From NCBI GenBank assembly GCA_964629575.1, contig CAZVUM010000013.1, forward strand, positions 1-64,000: DNA of 64,000 nucleotides, read 5' to 3'. Source of the stretch: JAYPWI01 sp964629575 (GTDB lineage: Bacteria; Actinomycetota; Acidimicrobiia; Acidimicrobiales; Poriferisodalaceae). The notes under the pieces were generated by a model. The model was not told the DNA's origin. It saw only the letters and a list, made by a program, of their open reading frames with translations, and did no database searches. Of the stretch, positions 49,731 to 57,407 are shown piece by piece. The translations under genes and the position numbers were made by a program. The stretch's first letter is position 1, and each line of letters opens with the position of its first letter.

Positions 49731-51056
49731 GTGGCGCTCATCGATCCCATGCTGGGCATCGTCCTGGTCATCGTGCTCATCGTGTTGAACGGGGTCTTCG
49801 TCGCGGGCGAGTTCTCGCTCGTGGCGGTCGACACGTCGCGGATCGACGTGATGGCCGAACGCGGGCACACCGCGGCGCGGATCACCCGATCGCTGCTGCG
49901 GCGGATGAGCTTTCATCTCGGTGGCGCACAGCTCGGCATCACCGTCACATCGCTGCTGCTCGGTCTGATCGCCGAGGACGCCTTGAGCCCGTTGATCGAA
50001 CGCATCCCCGGGGTCGCCGCGGGAAGTGCCGTCAGTGTCGCTGTCGCGATCGGCGTGGCGACCATGCTGCAGATGGTCTTGGGCGAGCAGGCGCCGAAAA
50101 ACCTTGCGGTGTCGCGACCTCTCGGGGTCAGCCTCGGGCTCGCACCGATTCTGCGTCTGTATGGGGTGCTCGCCGCACCGATCATCTTGCTCTTCAACGG
50201 CATCGCCAACCGGACGGTCCGTCTCATGGGCGTCGAGCCGACCGAAGAGCTGCGCGTCGTGCGTTCGCTGGACGAGCTCGAGTACGTCGTCCGGTCGAGT
50301 CGCGAGCACACCCTCGACGAGGCCGACGCTCGGCTGTTGACGAGGACCCTCCGCTTGTCGCGCAAGGACGCTGCAGACGCGTTGACGCCCCGAACCGCGG
50401 TCGCCGCGCTCCCCGGTTCGGGTTCGGTCGGCGATCTCGTGGACACTGCGATCGACACCGGCCACAGCCGGTTCCCGGTGCTCGGCGACGACATCGACGA
50501 CATCGTCGGAGTCGTCGAAGTGCGCGACGTGTTCCGCCTCGATCCGGCCACGCGTCGCTCTGCGCCTCTCTCACTGATCCTGCGTCCCGCCGTGGTCGTC
50601 CCCGAGCAGCGCGAGCTCGATGGCGTTCTGCTCGATCTCGAGAGCGGCGCGTCGCGCCTCGCCGTGGTCGTCGACGAACACGGTGGGACGGCGGGCATCA
50701 TCACGCGGGAGGACATCCTCGAGGAGCTGGTCGGCGACATCGCCGACGAGTACGACGATCCGGTGTCGCTCACCGTGAGCCGCCGCGGGGATCGCTTCGT
50801 GTTCGACGGTCGCACCAACCTCGACGAGCTCGAGGACGTCCTCGGCATGCGGCTGCCCGATGGCCCATACGAAACCCTCGCCGGCTTTCTCCTTCAACAG
50901 CTGGGAGCCATCCCGGACCTCGGAGAAGTGGTCGATCACGACGGGTGGCGCTTCGAGATCATCGGACTCGAGCGCCTGCGTATCTCCGAGGTGGAAGTCC
51001 GGCCGCCGGCCGGCGATCCTTACGCGATGCCCGGCCCGGGCGGAGGCGACTCGTGA
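49731..51056 (+). CDS. CNNM/CorC-HlyC family protein with CBS pair and transporter-associated domain
   Basis: About 441 residues. The N-terminal DUF21/CNNM membrane domain has LVIVLIVLNGVFVAGEFSLVAV and the conserved MVLGEQAPKNLAVSRP. A CBS pair follows (about 215-340, including SRFPVLGDDIDDIVGVVEVRDV and GGTAGIITREDILEELVGDI), and then the C-terminal CorC_HlyC domain (SRRGDRFVFDGRTNLDELEDVLG to about 425). Such proteins are linked to magnesium or cobalt handling; the CBS pair binds nucleotides. GTG 49731 chosen, ATG 49749 possible. It is coupled to the next gene by GTGA. Confidence 0.88.
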   Translation: MALIDPMLGIVLVIVLIVLNGVFVAGEFSLVAVDTSRIDVMAERGHTAARITRSLLRRMSFHLGGAQLGITVTSLLLGLIAEDALSPLIERIPGVAAGSAVSVAVAIGVATMLQMVLGEQAPKNLAVSRPLGVSLGLAPILRLYGVLAAPIILLFNGIANRTVRLMGVEPTEELRVVRSLDELEYVVRSSREHTLDEADARLLTRTLRLSRKDAADALTPRTAVAALPGSGSVGDLVDTAIDTGHSRFPVLGDDIDDIVGVVEVRDVFRLDPATRRSAPLSLILRPAVVVPEQRELDGVLLDLESGASRLAVVVDEHGGTAGIITREDILEELVGDIADEYDDPVSLTVSRRGDRFVFDGRTNLDELEDVLGMRLPDGPYETLAGFLLQQLGAIPDLGEVVDHDGWRFEIIGLERLRISEVEVRPPAGDPYAMPGPGGGDS

Positions 51057-52102
51057 CCGCGCTCACCCTCGCGTTCGCTCTGGTCCTCGTGCTCGTCAAC
51101 GGAGCCTTCGTTGCAGCCGAGTTCGGAATCCTGGGCGCCCGCCGCCCAGCGATCGATCGGCTGGCGGCTCAGGGGCGCCGTAGCGCGATCGTCGCCCAGA
51201 AGCTCCAATCCGATGTTCTCGAAGCCCTGGGCGGCGCCCAGCTCGGCATCACGATCTGCTCTCTGCTCTTGGGGCGGCTGGGTGAGCCCGCGCTCGCCCA
51301 CCTCATCGAGGACCTCGTCGGTGGGGCCTTCGAGATCTCCGACACCGTGCTCCACACCCTCGGCTTCGCCATCGCGCTCGCGATCGTCGTGGTGATCCAC
51401 ATGGTGCTGGGTGAGATGGTCCCCAAGAACCTCGCCCTGGCCCGGGCCGATCGTGTGCTGCTTGTTCTCGCCAGGCCCATGTGGGTGTATCTGCGGCTGG
51501 CGCGTCCCATCAACGCCCTGCTCCAGATCCTCGCCAACGCGGTCCTGCGCATCGTGCGGGTCGAGCCGACCTCGGAGCTGACCGAGGTCGCGAGCACCGC
51601 CGAGCTCGGCCTGATGGTCCAGGAGTCGCACCAAGAGGGCCTGATCGACGCGGAGGAACGGGCCCTCATCGAGGGCGCTCTCCGCTTCGGCGACACCGTG
51701 GCCGAGCAGGTGATGGCGTCGATCGACGACGTCGACTTCGTGAGCCTCCACGACCCCGTCGAGACGATCGAGGCCCGGCTACACGAGACCGGACACACCC
51801 GACTGGTCGTGATCGGCGACGGCACAGACGACGTCCGCGGCTTCGTGCATTCGAAGGATCTCCTCGCAGTTGATCCCGATGCCCGCGTCCGACCCCTCCG
51901 ACGCTCCCTGGTGCGCCCGATGCTGCGGGTCGCACCCCGCAGCTCGCTCCCCGACGTGCTCCAGCTCATGCGGCGTGCCCGCATCCACCTGGCCCTCGTC
52001 ACCAGCGACGGACACAGCCACGGTGTGCTCACCCTCGACGACGTGATGCGGGGGCTCGTGGGCACCCTCGTCGAACCATCGGCCGACGAGGCCGACGAGT
52101 AG
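51053..52102 (+). CDS. CNNM/CorC-like protein without the C-terminal CorC_HlyC domain
   Basis: A 349-residue paralogue of the preceding protein: CNNM domain (LVLVLVNGAFVAAEFGILGARRP and MVLGEMVPKNLALARADRV) plus a CBS pair (about 215-335), ending directly after HGVLTLDDVMRGLVGTL. The C-terminal CorC_HlyC domain of its neighbour is absent. Tandem long/short pairs of this kind are common in Actinobacteria and may form a heteromeric membrane complex. GTG start at 51053 inside the GTGA overlap. Confidence 0.87.
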   Translation: MTALTLAFALVLVLVNGAFVAAEFGILGARRPAIDRLAAQGRRSAIVAQKLQSDVLEALGGAQLGITICSLLLGRLGEPALAHLIEDLVGGAFEISDTVLHTLGFAIALAIVVVIHMVLGEMVPKNLALARADRVLLVLARPMWVYLRLARPINALLQILANAVLRIVRVEPTSELTEVASTAELGLMVQESHQEGLIDAEERALIEGALRFGDTVAEQVMASIDDVDFVSLHDPVETIEARLHETGHTRLVVIGDGTDDVRGFVHSKDLLAVDPDARVRPLRRSLVRPMLRVAPRSSLPDVLQLMRRARIHLALVTSDGHSHGVLTLDDVMRGLVGTLVEPSADEADE

Positions 52103-52118
52103 CTCGCAGCGTTCGACT

Positions 52119-52159
52119 GCGGAGAGTGTGTCGATCGAGCCCGACTACCGCGGAGAGTG
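52119..52159. promoter_or_regulatory. Direct repeat GCGGAGAGTG upstream of the second LytM gene
   Basis: GCGGAGAGTG at 52119-52128 and 52150-52159, 31 bp (three helical turns) apart and both preceded by CGACT. The second copy ends 10 bp before the -10 hexamer, so a regulator bound there would meet RNA polymerase. Confidence 0.4.
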
Positions 52160-52169
52160 GCGCCTCGCG

Positions 52170-52175
52170 TAGCCT
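52170..52175 (+). promoter_or_regulatory. -10 hexamer TAGCCT for the second LytM gene
   Basis: Seven nt before the ATG at 52183. Confidence 0.55.
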
Positions 52176-52182
52176 GGTCCCG

Positions 52183-53370
52183 ATGCCTCCCGCCCATCGC
52201 CGCCCCGCGAAGCGGCTCGGCCTGGTCCTCGCCGGCGCGCTGGCCACCGTGCTCGCGATCGTCATCGGCGCGACCCTGGCGAGCGCGCAGAGCGAACTCG
52301 ATGCCGCGCGCGACGCCGCCCGCGAGGCAGCGGAGGCGGCTGATGCGGCCAGGGCCGCAGCCGAGGACGCCCGTCAGCGGGCCAATGACGCCACCGTCCA
52401 ACTCGAACGCGCCGTCGGAGCGCTCGAGGAACTCGAAGCACGGATCAGCGTCGTCGAGCGTCGCGCCGCCGAGGCCGCCGACGAACGCGACGCCCTGCAC
52501 GCAGCCGTCACCGATCTCGCGGTACGTCGCTACGTGGTGAACGACCAGACGGCTCCCGCCGAGATCAGCGCCGCCGGCCCACACGAGCAGGCACGGGCCT
52601 CGACCCTCTTCCGCTTCGCCGTCCTCGGCGGCGGAGACGAAGTCGACCGCTATCGAATCATCGACCAGGAGTGGGCGTTCGCCCGCGCCGAGCTCATCGA
52701 CCTGCGAGAGAGCCACGAGACCGCCATCGACGAGCTCGACGCCCAGAACCTTCGCCTCGCCAACGAGCTCGCCGCGATGGAAGCCCACCTCGAAGAAGCC
52801 GCAGCCAAAGAGGCCGAGTTCGCCCGCGAGGTCGAGCGCCTGGAGGAAGAAGAACGTCGCCGCCTCGAGGAAGAACGCCGCCGCCGACTGGAAGAAGAGC
52901 GACGCCGCGCCGCAGAGGAGGCCGCGCAGCGAGCACGCGAGGAAGCACGCCGCAACAACGCCCCGGTCATCCGCGGCGCAGAGGGGTTCCTCTGCCCTGT
53001 CGGGGGATCCACCTCCTTCAGCGACACGTGGGGCGCACCACGATCCGGTGGCCGCTCACATCGCGGCGTCGACATGTTCGCCGCCCGCGGCACACCCGTC
53101 GTTGCCCCGGTCGCCGGAACCGTCCGCCATCGTGACAACTCCATCGGCGGCAAGTCGTTCTACCTCGACGGCGACGACGGCCACCGCTACTACGGCACCC
53201 ACCTCGACAGCTACGGCGCCAGCGGCCGCGTCGTAGCCGGAGCCGTCGTGGGCACCGTCGGCAACACCGGCAACGCCCGCTTCACCTCACCGCACCTGCA
53301 CTTCGAGATCCACCCAGGGGGCGGCTCCGCCGTGAACCCGACGCCCACGGTGCGGGCGGCCTGTGGGTGA
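52183..53370 (+). CDS. Secreted M23 (LytM) protein with long Glu/Arg coiled coil
   Basis: A 395-residue exported protein: signal peptide (LGLVLAGALATVLAIVIGATLASA), an N-terminal Ala-rich coiled coil (37-115), a second coiled coil (about 165-258) with repeated LEEERRRR heptads, and a LytM domain. Zinc ligands are His293 and Asp297 (SHRGVDMFA) and the HLHF motif (His371, His373). It has the same length and plan as the protein at 42230 but little identity outside the catalytic domain. The EnvC-like plan suggests peptidoglycan cleavage or amidase activation at division. Confidence 0.87.
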   Translation: MPPAHRRPAKRLGLVLAGALATVLAIVIGATLASAQSELDAARDAAREAAEAADAARAAAEDARQRANDATVQLERAVGALEELEARISVVERRAAEAADERDALHAAVTDLAVRRYVVNDQTAPAEISAAGPHEQARASTLFRFAVLGGGDEVDRYRIIDQEWAFARAELIDLRESHETAIDELDAQNLRLANELAAMEAHLEEAAAKEAEFAREVERLEEEERRRLEEERRRRLEEERRRAAEEAAQRAREEARRNNAPVIRGAEGFLCPVGGSTSFSDTWGAPRSGGRSHRGVDMFAARGTPVVAPVAGTVRHRDNSIGGKSFYLDGDDGHRYYGTHLDSYGASGRVVAGAVVGTVGNTGNARFTSPHLHFEIHPGGGSAVNPTPTVRAACG

Positions 53371-53372
53371 CC

Positions 53373-53453
53373 CCGAATTCACCCCGGTCTCGCCGAATTC
53401 ACCCCTGGAACTCGCCGAATTCACCCCTGGAACTCGCCGAATTCATCCCCACG
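53373..53453. repeat. Tandem repeat, ~22-bp unit, about 3.8 copies
   Basis: Units starting CCGAATTCA begin at 53373, 53393, 53415 and 53437. The second and third are identical 22-bp copies (CCGAATTCACC then CCTGGAACTCG); the first is a 20-bp variant and the last is incomplete. Each unit has an EcoRI-type GAATTC. The array lies between the convergent LytM and fabI genes, directly after the LytM stop, and is followed by a GGCGC/GCGCC stem at 53474-53505. Confidence 0.9.
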
Positions 53454-53508
53454 TAAATCACTGACTGTCACATGCGGCGCTTCACTCGCTTCGCTCGTTG
53501 CGCGCCTA

Positions 53509-54279
53509 TCACGCCCCCACTGCGTGATATCCGCCGTCGACGTGGACGATCTCGCCCGTCGTCGCCGGGAACCAATCCGACATCAACGCCAGCGTGCTGC
53601 GCGCCACGGACACCTGATCATTCACGTTCCAGCCCAACGGGCTGCGAGCCACCCACGCATCCTCGAACTCGTCGAACCCGGGGATCGACTTGGCCGCCAT
53701 GGTCCGGATCGGACCCGCCGAGATCAGGTTCACCCGGATCCCCTCGGGCCCCAGCGACTTCGCGAGATAGCGAGCCGTCGACTCGAACGCCGCCTTCGCG
53801 ACACCCATCCAGTCATAGACCGGCCACGCCACAGTCGCATCGAACGTGAGGCCCACCACGTTTCCGTTCGCCTCGGCGAGCAGCGGTCGCATCCCGCCGG
53901 CCAGGGCCTTCAGCGAATACGCCGAGATGTGCATCGCCACCGAGACGTCGTCCCACTCGGCGTTCATGAAGTTGCCGCCCAGACACGACTCCGGTGCGAA
54001 ACCGATGGCGTGAAGAACCGAATCCACCCGGCCCCACCGCTCCGCGAGATCGTCGTGAACCGCATGGATCTCCTCTGGCGAGGTGACGTCGAGGCGAAGC
54101 ACATCGCATGGCTGCGGGAGCTTGCGCGCCGTCCTCTCGGTGAGCCGCATGGCGCGACCCGCACCGGTCAGAACGATCTCCGCCCCCTCTTCCTGCGCGA
54201 GACGCGCCACCTCGAACGCCAGCGAAGCGTCGGTCAGGACCCCCGTGATCAGCAGTTTCTTGCCATCCATCAGACCCAT
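53509..54279 (-). CDS. fabI: Enoyl-[acyl-carrier-protein] reductase (FabI/InhA type)
   Basis: A 256-residue NADH-dependent enoyl-ACP reductase of type II fatty acid synthesis. It opens like InhA (MGLMDGKKLLITGVLTD, then SLAFEVARLAQEEGA), keeps the SIGF-type AIGF loop and has Phe146, Tyr155 and Lys162 where InhA has Phe149, Tyr158 and Lys165. The AGPIRTMAAKSI segment matches the substrate-loop region, and ATTGEIVHVDGG the end. InhA-like rather than proteobacterial FabI-like sequence fits an actinobacterium. GGGAG lies 8 nt before the ATG. Divergent from the F420 reductase gene (68 bp). Confidence 0.93.
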   Translation of the reverse strand: MGLMDGKKLLITGVLTDASLAFEVARLAQEEGAEIVLTGAGRAMRLTERTARKLPQPCDVLRLDVTSPEEIHAVHDDLAERWGRVDSVLHAIGFAPESCLGGNFMNAEWDDVSVAMHISAYSLKALAGGMRPLLAEANGNVVGLTFDATVAWPVYDWMGVAKAAFESTARYLAKSLGPEGIRVNLISAGPIRTMAAKSIPGFDEFEDAWVARSPLGWNVNDQVSVARSTLALMSDWFPATTGEIVHVDGGYHAVGA

Positions 54280-54335
54280 GGTCGATCTCCCGGGATTCGG
54301 CTCACCGCTTTTGACCGGTGCTCGGCCACGGACGT

Positions 54336-54341
54336 TACCGT
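54336..54341 (+). promoter_or_regulatory. -10 hexamer TACCGT for the F420 reductase operon
   Basis: Six nt before the ATG at 54348. Confidence 0.55.
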
Positions 54342-54347
54342 GGCGGC

Positions 54348-55001
54348 ATGCAGATCGGGATCGTCGGCGGAACTGGCGCAGCGGGATCGGCGCTCGCCGC
54401 TCGGCTGGCCGATGTGGGGCACGACATCGTGCTCGGCTCGCGCTCGAAGTATCGATCGATGGAGGTCGTCGACAACATCGTGGCCGAGTGGCCCGATCGG
54501 GACCTCAAGATCACGCCAGGCGACAACGTCGCGGCCGCGCTCTGCGGCTTCGTGGTGATCGCGACGCCGTGGGATGCGGCGGCGATCACTGCGCGCAGCG
54601 TCGCCGAGCACCTCGAGGACAAGGTGGTGGTCACGATGGCCAACGCACTCGAGCGGGTCGACGACGAATTCGTGCCACTCATCCCGCCCCGCGGCTCGGT
54701 CGCCGCGTCGGTGCAGGCTTCGGTCCCCGGGGCCAGAGTCGCCGCCGCTCTGCAGCACGTACCCGCCAAGGAACTGGGCGACCTCTCTGAGCCGCTGCAC
54801 AGCGACATCTTGATCTGCAGTGACCACAAAGACGCCACCAAGGCGGTCTCGGAGATGGTCGACAGCATCCCCGGCACACGGGCCCTGGACTCCGGGAACA
54901 TCTCCAACGCCACTGCGATCGAGGCCTTCACCGCAGTGCTGCTCCAGCTCAACACTCGGTACCGCACCCGGGTCCACCTCCAGCTCGCCGGGCTCGACTG
55001 A
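54348..55001 (+). CDS. npdG: NADPH-dependent F420 reductase
   Basis: A 217-residue protein that would pass hydride between NADPH and coenzyme F420. The N-terminal Rossmann motif is IGIVGGTGAAGSALAARLA, followed by VLGSRSKYRS (NADP phosphate recognition) and VVIATPWDAA; ALQHVPAKELGDL and the C-terminal AVLLQLNTRYRTR match Fno/NpdG proteins, whose usual length is 210-230. It supplies reduced F420 for enzymes such as the LLM oxidoreductase at 10267. It leads a run of plus-strand genes and is 8 bp before mshC. Confidence 0.85.
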   Translation: MQIGIVGGTGAAGSALAARLADVGHDIVLGSRSKYRSMEVVDNIVAEWPDRDLKITPGDNVAAALCGFVVIATPWDAAAITARSVAEHLEDKVVVTMANALERVDDEFVPLIPPRGSVAASVQASVPGARVAAALQHVPAKELGDLSEPLHSDILICSDHKDATKAVSEMVDSIPGTRALDSGNISNATAIEAFTAVLLQLNTRYRTRVHLQLAGLD

Positions 55002-55009
55002 CCGGCGAC

Positions 55010-56125
55010 GTGCGCCTGTACGAGACCCGACAGCGACAGATCGTCCCGTTCGAACCGGCGGGCCCCACGGTTCGCATGTACACGTGTGGAATCACTCCGT
55101 ACGACGCGACCCACATCGGCCACGCCGCCACGTTTCTCGCGTATGACGTTCTCCAGCGTCGTCTCCGCGACAGCGGTCGCGACACGTGGTGCGTCCGCAA
55201 CGTCACCGACGTGGACGACGACATCTTGGATCGGGCGCGGTCGCTCGGTGTCCACTATCTCGACCTTGCAGCCGCCGCCCTGAGCACCTTCGAAGACGAC
55301 ATGGAGGCTCTCGGGCTCCTCGACGCGCACAGCGAGCCTCGAGCGACATCCGCGATCTCCGAGGTGCGCGCCCTGATCGGTCGTGTGCTCGAATCGGGCC
55401 ACGCGTATCGCGCTGGTGGCAACGTGTACTTCGACGTCTCCAGCGCCCACGACTTCGGCTCGTTGTCGCAGCTCCCGCGTGAAGAGATGTTGGTCTTGGC
55501 GGCCGAAGCCGGTGGGCCGGTCGACGATCCCTCCAAGCGCGACCCCCTCGACTTCGTCTTGTGGCAGGCGAGCGCGCCGGGCGAGCCGGAGTGGTCCTCA
55601 CCGTGGGGCGCAGGCCGACCCGGTTGGCACGTCGAGTGCTCGGCGCTCGCCCTGCGCGAACTGGGGTCGGAGATCGACCTCCACGGCGGGGGCGCCGATC
55701 TCGTGTTCCCGCACCACGAGTGCGAGAACGTCCAGTCCGAAGCGGCGACTGGCCGGCCCTTCGTCCGACACTGGGTGCATTCGGGTGCCGTCCACCACGG
55801 CGGACAGAAGATGTCGAAATCGCTCGGCAACCTCCAGTTCGTGTCCGAACTTCGAAAGCGGCACGATCCGATGGCGCTGCGTCTCGCCATCCTCACGCCG
55901 CACTACCGATCTGCCTGGGAGTGGTCCGAAGAGCTGGTCACCGAAGCATCGGAGCGGCTCGAAAGGTGGCGTGCGGCCGGGCAGGGGGATGGGGCGCTCG
56001 ACGAGACGCGCCAGGCCCTGGACGACGACCTCGACACACCCCGTGCGGTTGCCGCGATCGATGCGGTATGCAGCCGCGGGGGTTCGGTCAGCTCCGCAGC
56101 CGAGCTGCTGGGTGTGGTGTGGTGA
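55010..56125 (+). CDS. mshC: Mycothiol synthesis ligase MshC (cysteine:GlcN-inositol ligase)
   Basis: A 371-residue class I synthetase-like enzyme that joins cysteine to glucosaminyl-inositol in mycothiol synthesis. MYTCGITPYDATHIGHA is the MshC form of the HIGH motif (cysteinyl-tRNA synthetase has CGPTVYD), and QKMSKSLGNLQFVSEL the KMSKS motif. Zinc ligands Cys26, Cys210 and His235 correspond to Cys46, Cys231 and His256 of the M. smegmatis enzyme. It lacks the anticodon-binding domain and is slightly shorter than mycobacterial MshC (about 410). GTG start 8 bp after npdG. Confidence 0.9.
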   Translation: MRLYETRQRQIVPFEPAGPTVRMYTCGITPYDATHIGHAATFLAYDVLQRRLRDSGRDTWCVRNVTDVDDDILDRARSLGVHYLDLAAAALSTFEDDMEALGLLDAHSEPRATSAISEVRALIGRVLESGHAYRAGGNVYFDVSSAHDFGSLSQLPREEMLVLAAEAGGPVDDPSKRDPLDFVLWQASAPGEPEWSSPWGAGRPGWHVECSALALRELGSEIDLHGGGADLVFPHHECENVQSEAATGRPFVRHWVHSGAVHHGGQKMSKSLGNLQFVSELRKRHDPMALRLAILTPHYRSAWEWSEELVTEASERLERWRAAGQGDGALDETRQALDDDLDTPRAVAAIDAVCSRGGSVSSAAELLGVVW

Positions 56126-57363
56126 GCGTGCGTCGCCCATGGGCCGTGTCTGCGCGTCTGGTTGCGATCGGTGTCGCCGTGCTGTGGCTGGTCACGGGTG
56201 GGTCGGGCTCAGCGTCATCGGCGCAAGCCGCGGAATACGGTCAGGCGAGGGAGGCGCCCGTCGTCGTCGACCCTCAGACCGTCGAGCTCATCGAGGCCGT
56301 ACTCGACCAGCGCCAACGAGAGGTCGCCGCCGGCGAGGGATCGACGTCGCTGCACCCCGACGCTTCCGATGACGTGCGGCAACGGTGGGCCCGCGCCACG
56401 GCTGGATTCGCGGGCGTCGGCATGAGCGTCTATGAGGAGGAGCTGCAGCGCCCGGTGCTCGACCTGACACCGCCGGGTCTCGTCGGGCCCGACGGCGAGC
56501 CGGTCGTCGTCGTCGAGGTCACCCGTCACTGGGCCGTGGAGGGTGTCGATCCGCATCCGGCGGCCGACACCCTCTTGCTGGCCGTGTCGACGACCAGCGG
56601 CACTGCGACGGTGGTCCACGACGACCCGCTTCGGCGGCTCGGCGTCACCTCGTCTCGCACGCTCTGGGAGGTCGCAGAGGTCACGGTCGAGCGCGATGGG
56701 GGAGTCGTGCTCGTCGGCGAACCATCGCGCGCCGCTCGCATGCGGGAGGTCGCCGGTCTGCTGCGACGCGCCCACGACACCATCAGCGCCATCGATCCTC
56801 CCGCCGCCTATCTCGTGCTCGTTCCGACCGGCGCCGACCAGGCGAAGGAGTTCCTGCAGACGCCGCTCGACGTGTCGAAGTTCGTCGCCTTCGTCTCGTT
56901 CTCGGTGGATCGCTCGGAGTCCTGGCAGGCCGGTCCCCCGAGGCTGGTCCTGCAGGAGGGCAACCTCCGGCGCCGCTCGACGACCCGGCAGGTCGCAATC
57001 CTCGCCCACGAGCTGGTCCACGTCGACGCCCTGGCCGACTCGGGGCCCCTCACGCCGCTGTGGGTGCACGAGGGGTACGCGGATTGGGAGGCCAACAGCA
57101 GGACCGCGACAGCGCGCGGCCAACTCGAGATCCCGGAGGCACACCAGTTCCGGTCGGGTTCGGTCGGGGACATCGTTGCTGCGTACGACGCGTCGGAGGC
57201 GCTGTTCGCTCGGGTCGCAGACCTGCTCGGCAACGATGCGCCGAGACGACTCTTCGACGAGGTCGGTTCGGCGCGGTCCGTGCCCGGGACCCTCACCCAC
57301 CGGGTGGACGAGGCGCTCGCGCGACTCGGACTCGATCGCGCGACACTCGGGGGGACGAGCTGA
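56122..57363 (+). CDS. Secreted HExxH (gluzincin-type) metallopeptidase-like protein
   Basis: A 413-residue exported protein. After a basic start, the signal helix LVAIGVAVLWLVTG precedes a small-residue cleavage region. The middle resembles a cystatin/NTF2-like fold. The C-terminal part holds ILAHELVHVDAL with HELVH at 296-300, and HEGYADWEA (Glu317 or Glu323 as third ligand) as in peptidase MA-type enzymes. It is probably an active zinc peptidase at the cell surface with unknown substrate. The GTG start shares GTGA with the mshC stop. Confidence 0.75.
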   Translation: MSVRRPWAVSARLVAIGVAVLWLVTGGSGSASSAQAAEYGQAREAPVVVDPQTVELIEAVLDQRQREVAAGEGSTSLHPDASDDVRQRWARATAGFAGVGMSVYEEELQRPVLDLTPPGLVGPDGEPVVVVEVTRHWAVEGVDPHPAADTLLLAVSTTSGTATVVHDDPLRRLGVTSSRTLWEVAEVTVERDGGVVLVGEPSRAARMREVAGLLRRAHDTISAIDPPAAYLVLVPTGADQAKEFLQTPLDVSKFVAFVSFSVDRSESWQAGPPRLVLQEGNLRRRSTTRQVAILAHELVHVDALADSGPLTPLWVHEGYADWEANSRTATARGQLEIPEAHQFRSGSVGDIVAAYDASEALFARVADLLGNDAPRRLFDEVGSARSVPGTLTHRVDEALARLGLDRATLGGTS

Positions 57364-57407
57364 CCGCACCATCGACGAGTACGCGGCGATCGACGAGCAC
57401 GAGGGCG

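Noticed and set aside
49695..50465. N-terminal extension of the ABC exporter frame by over 250 codons
   Set aside because: The extension is antisense to the CorC gene, has atypical composition, and a leaderless -10 box places the start at 49694.
53373..53453. The 22-bp repeats considered as a CRISPR array
   Set aside because: The units follow each other with no spacers and no cas genes are near.
55010..56125. Cysteinyl-tRNA synthetase
   Set aside because: The GITPYDATHIGHA motif, missing anticodon-binding domain, length and ligand spacing match MshC instead.
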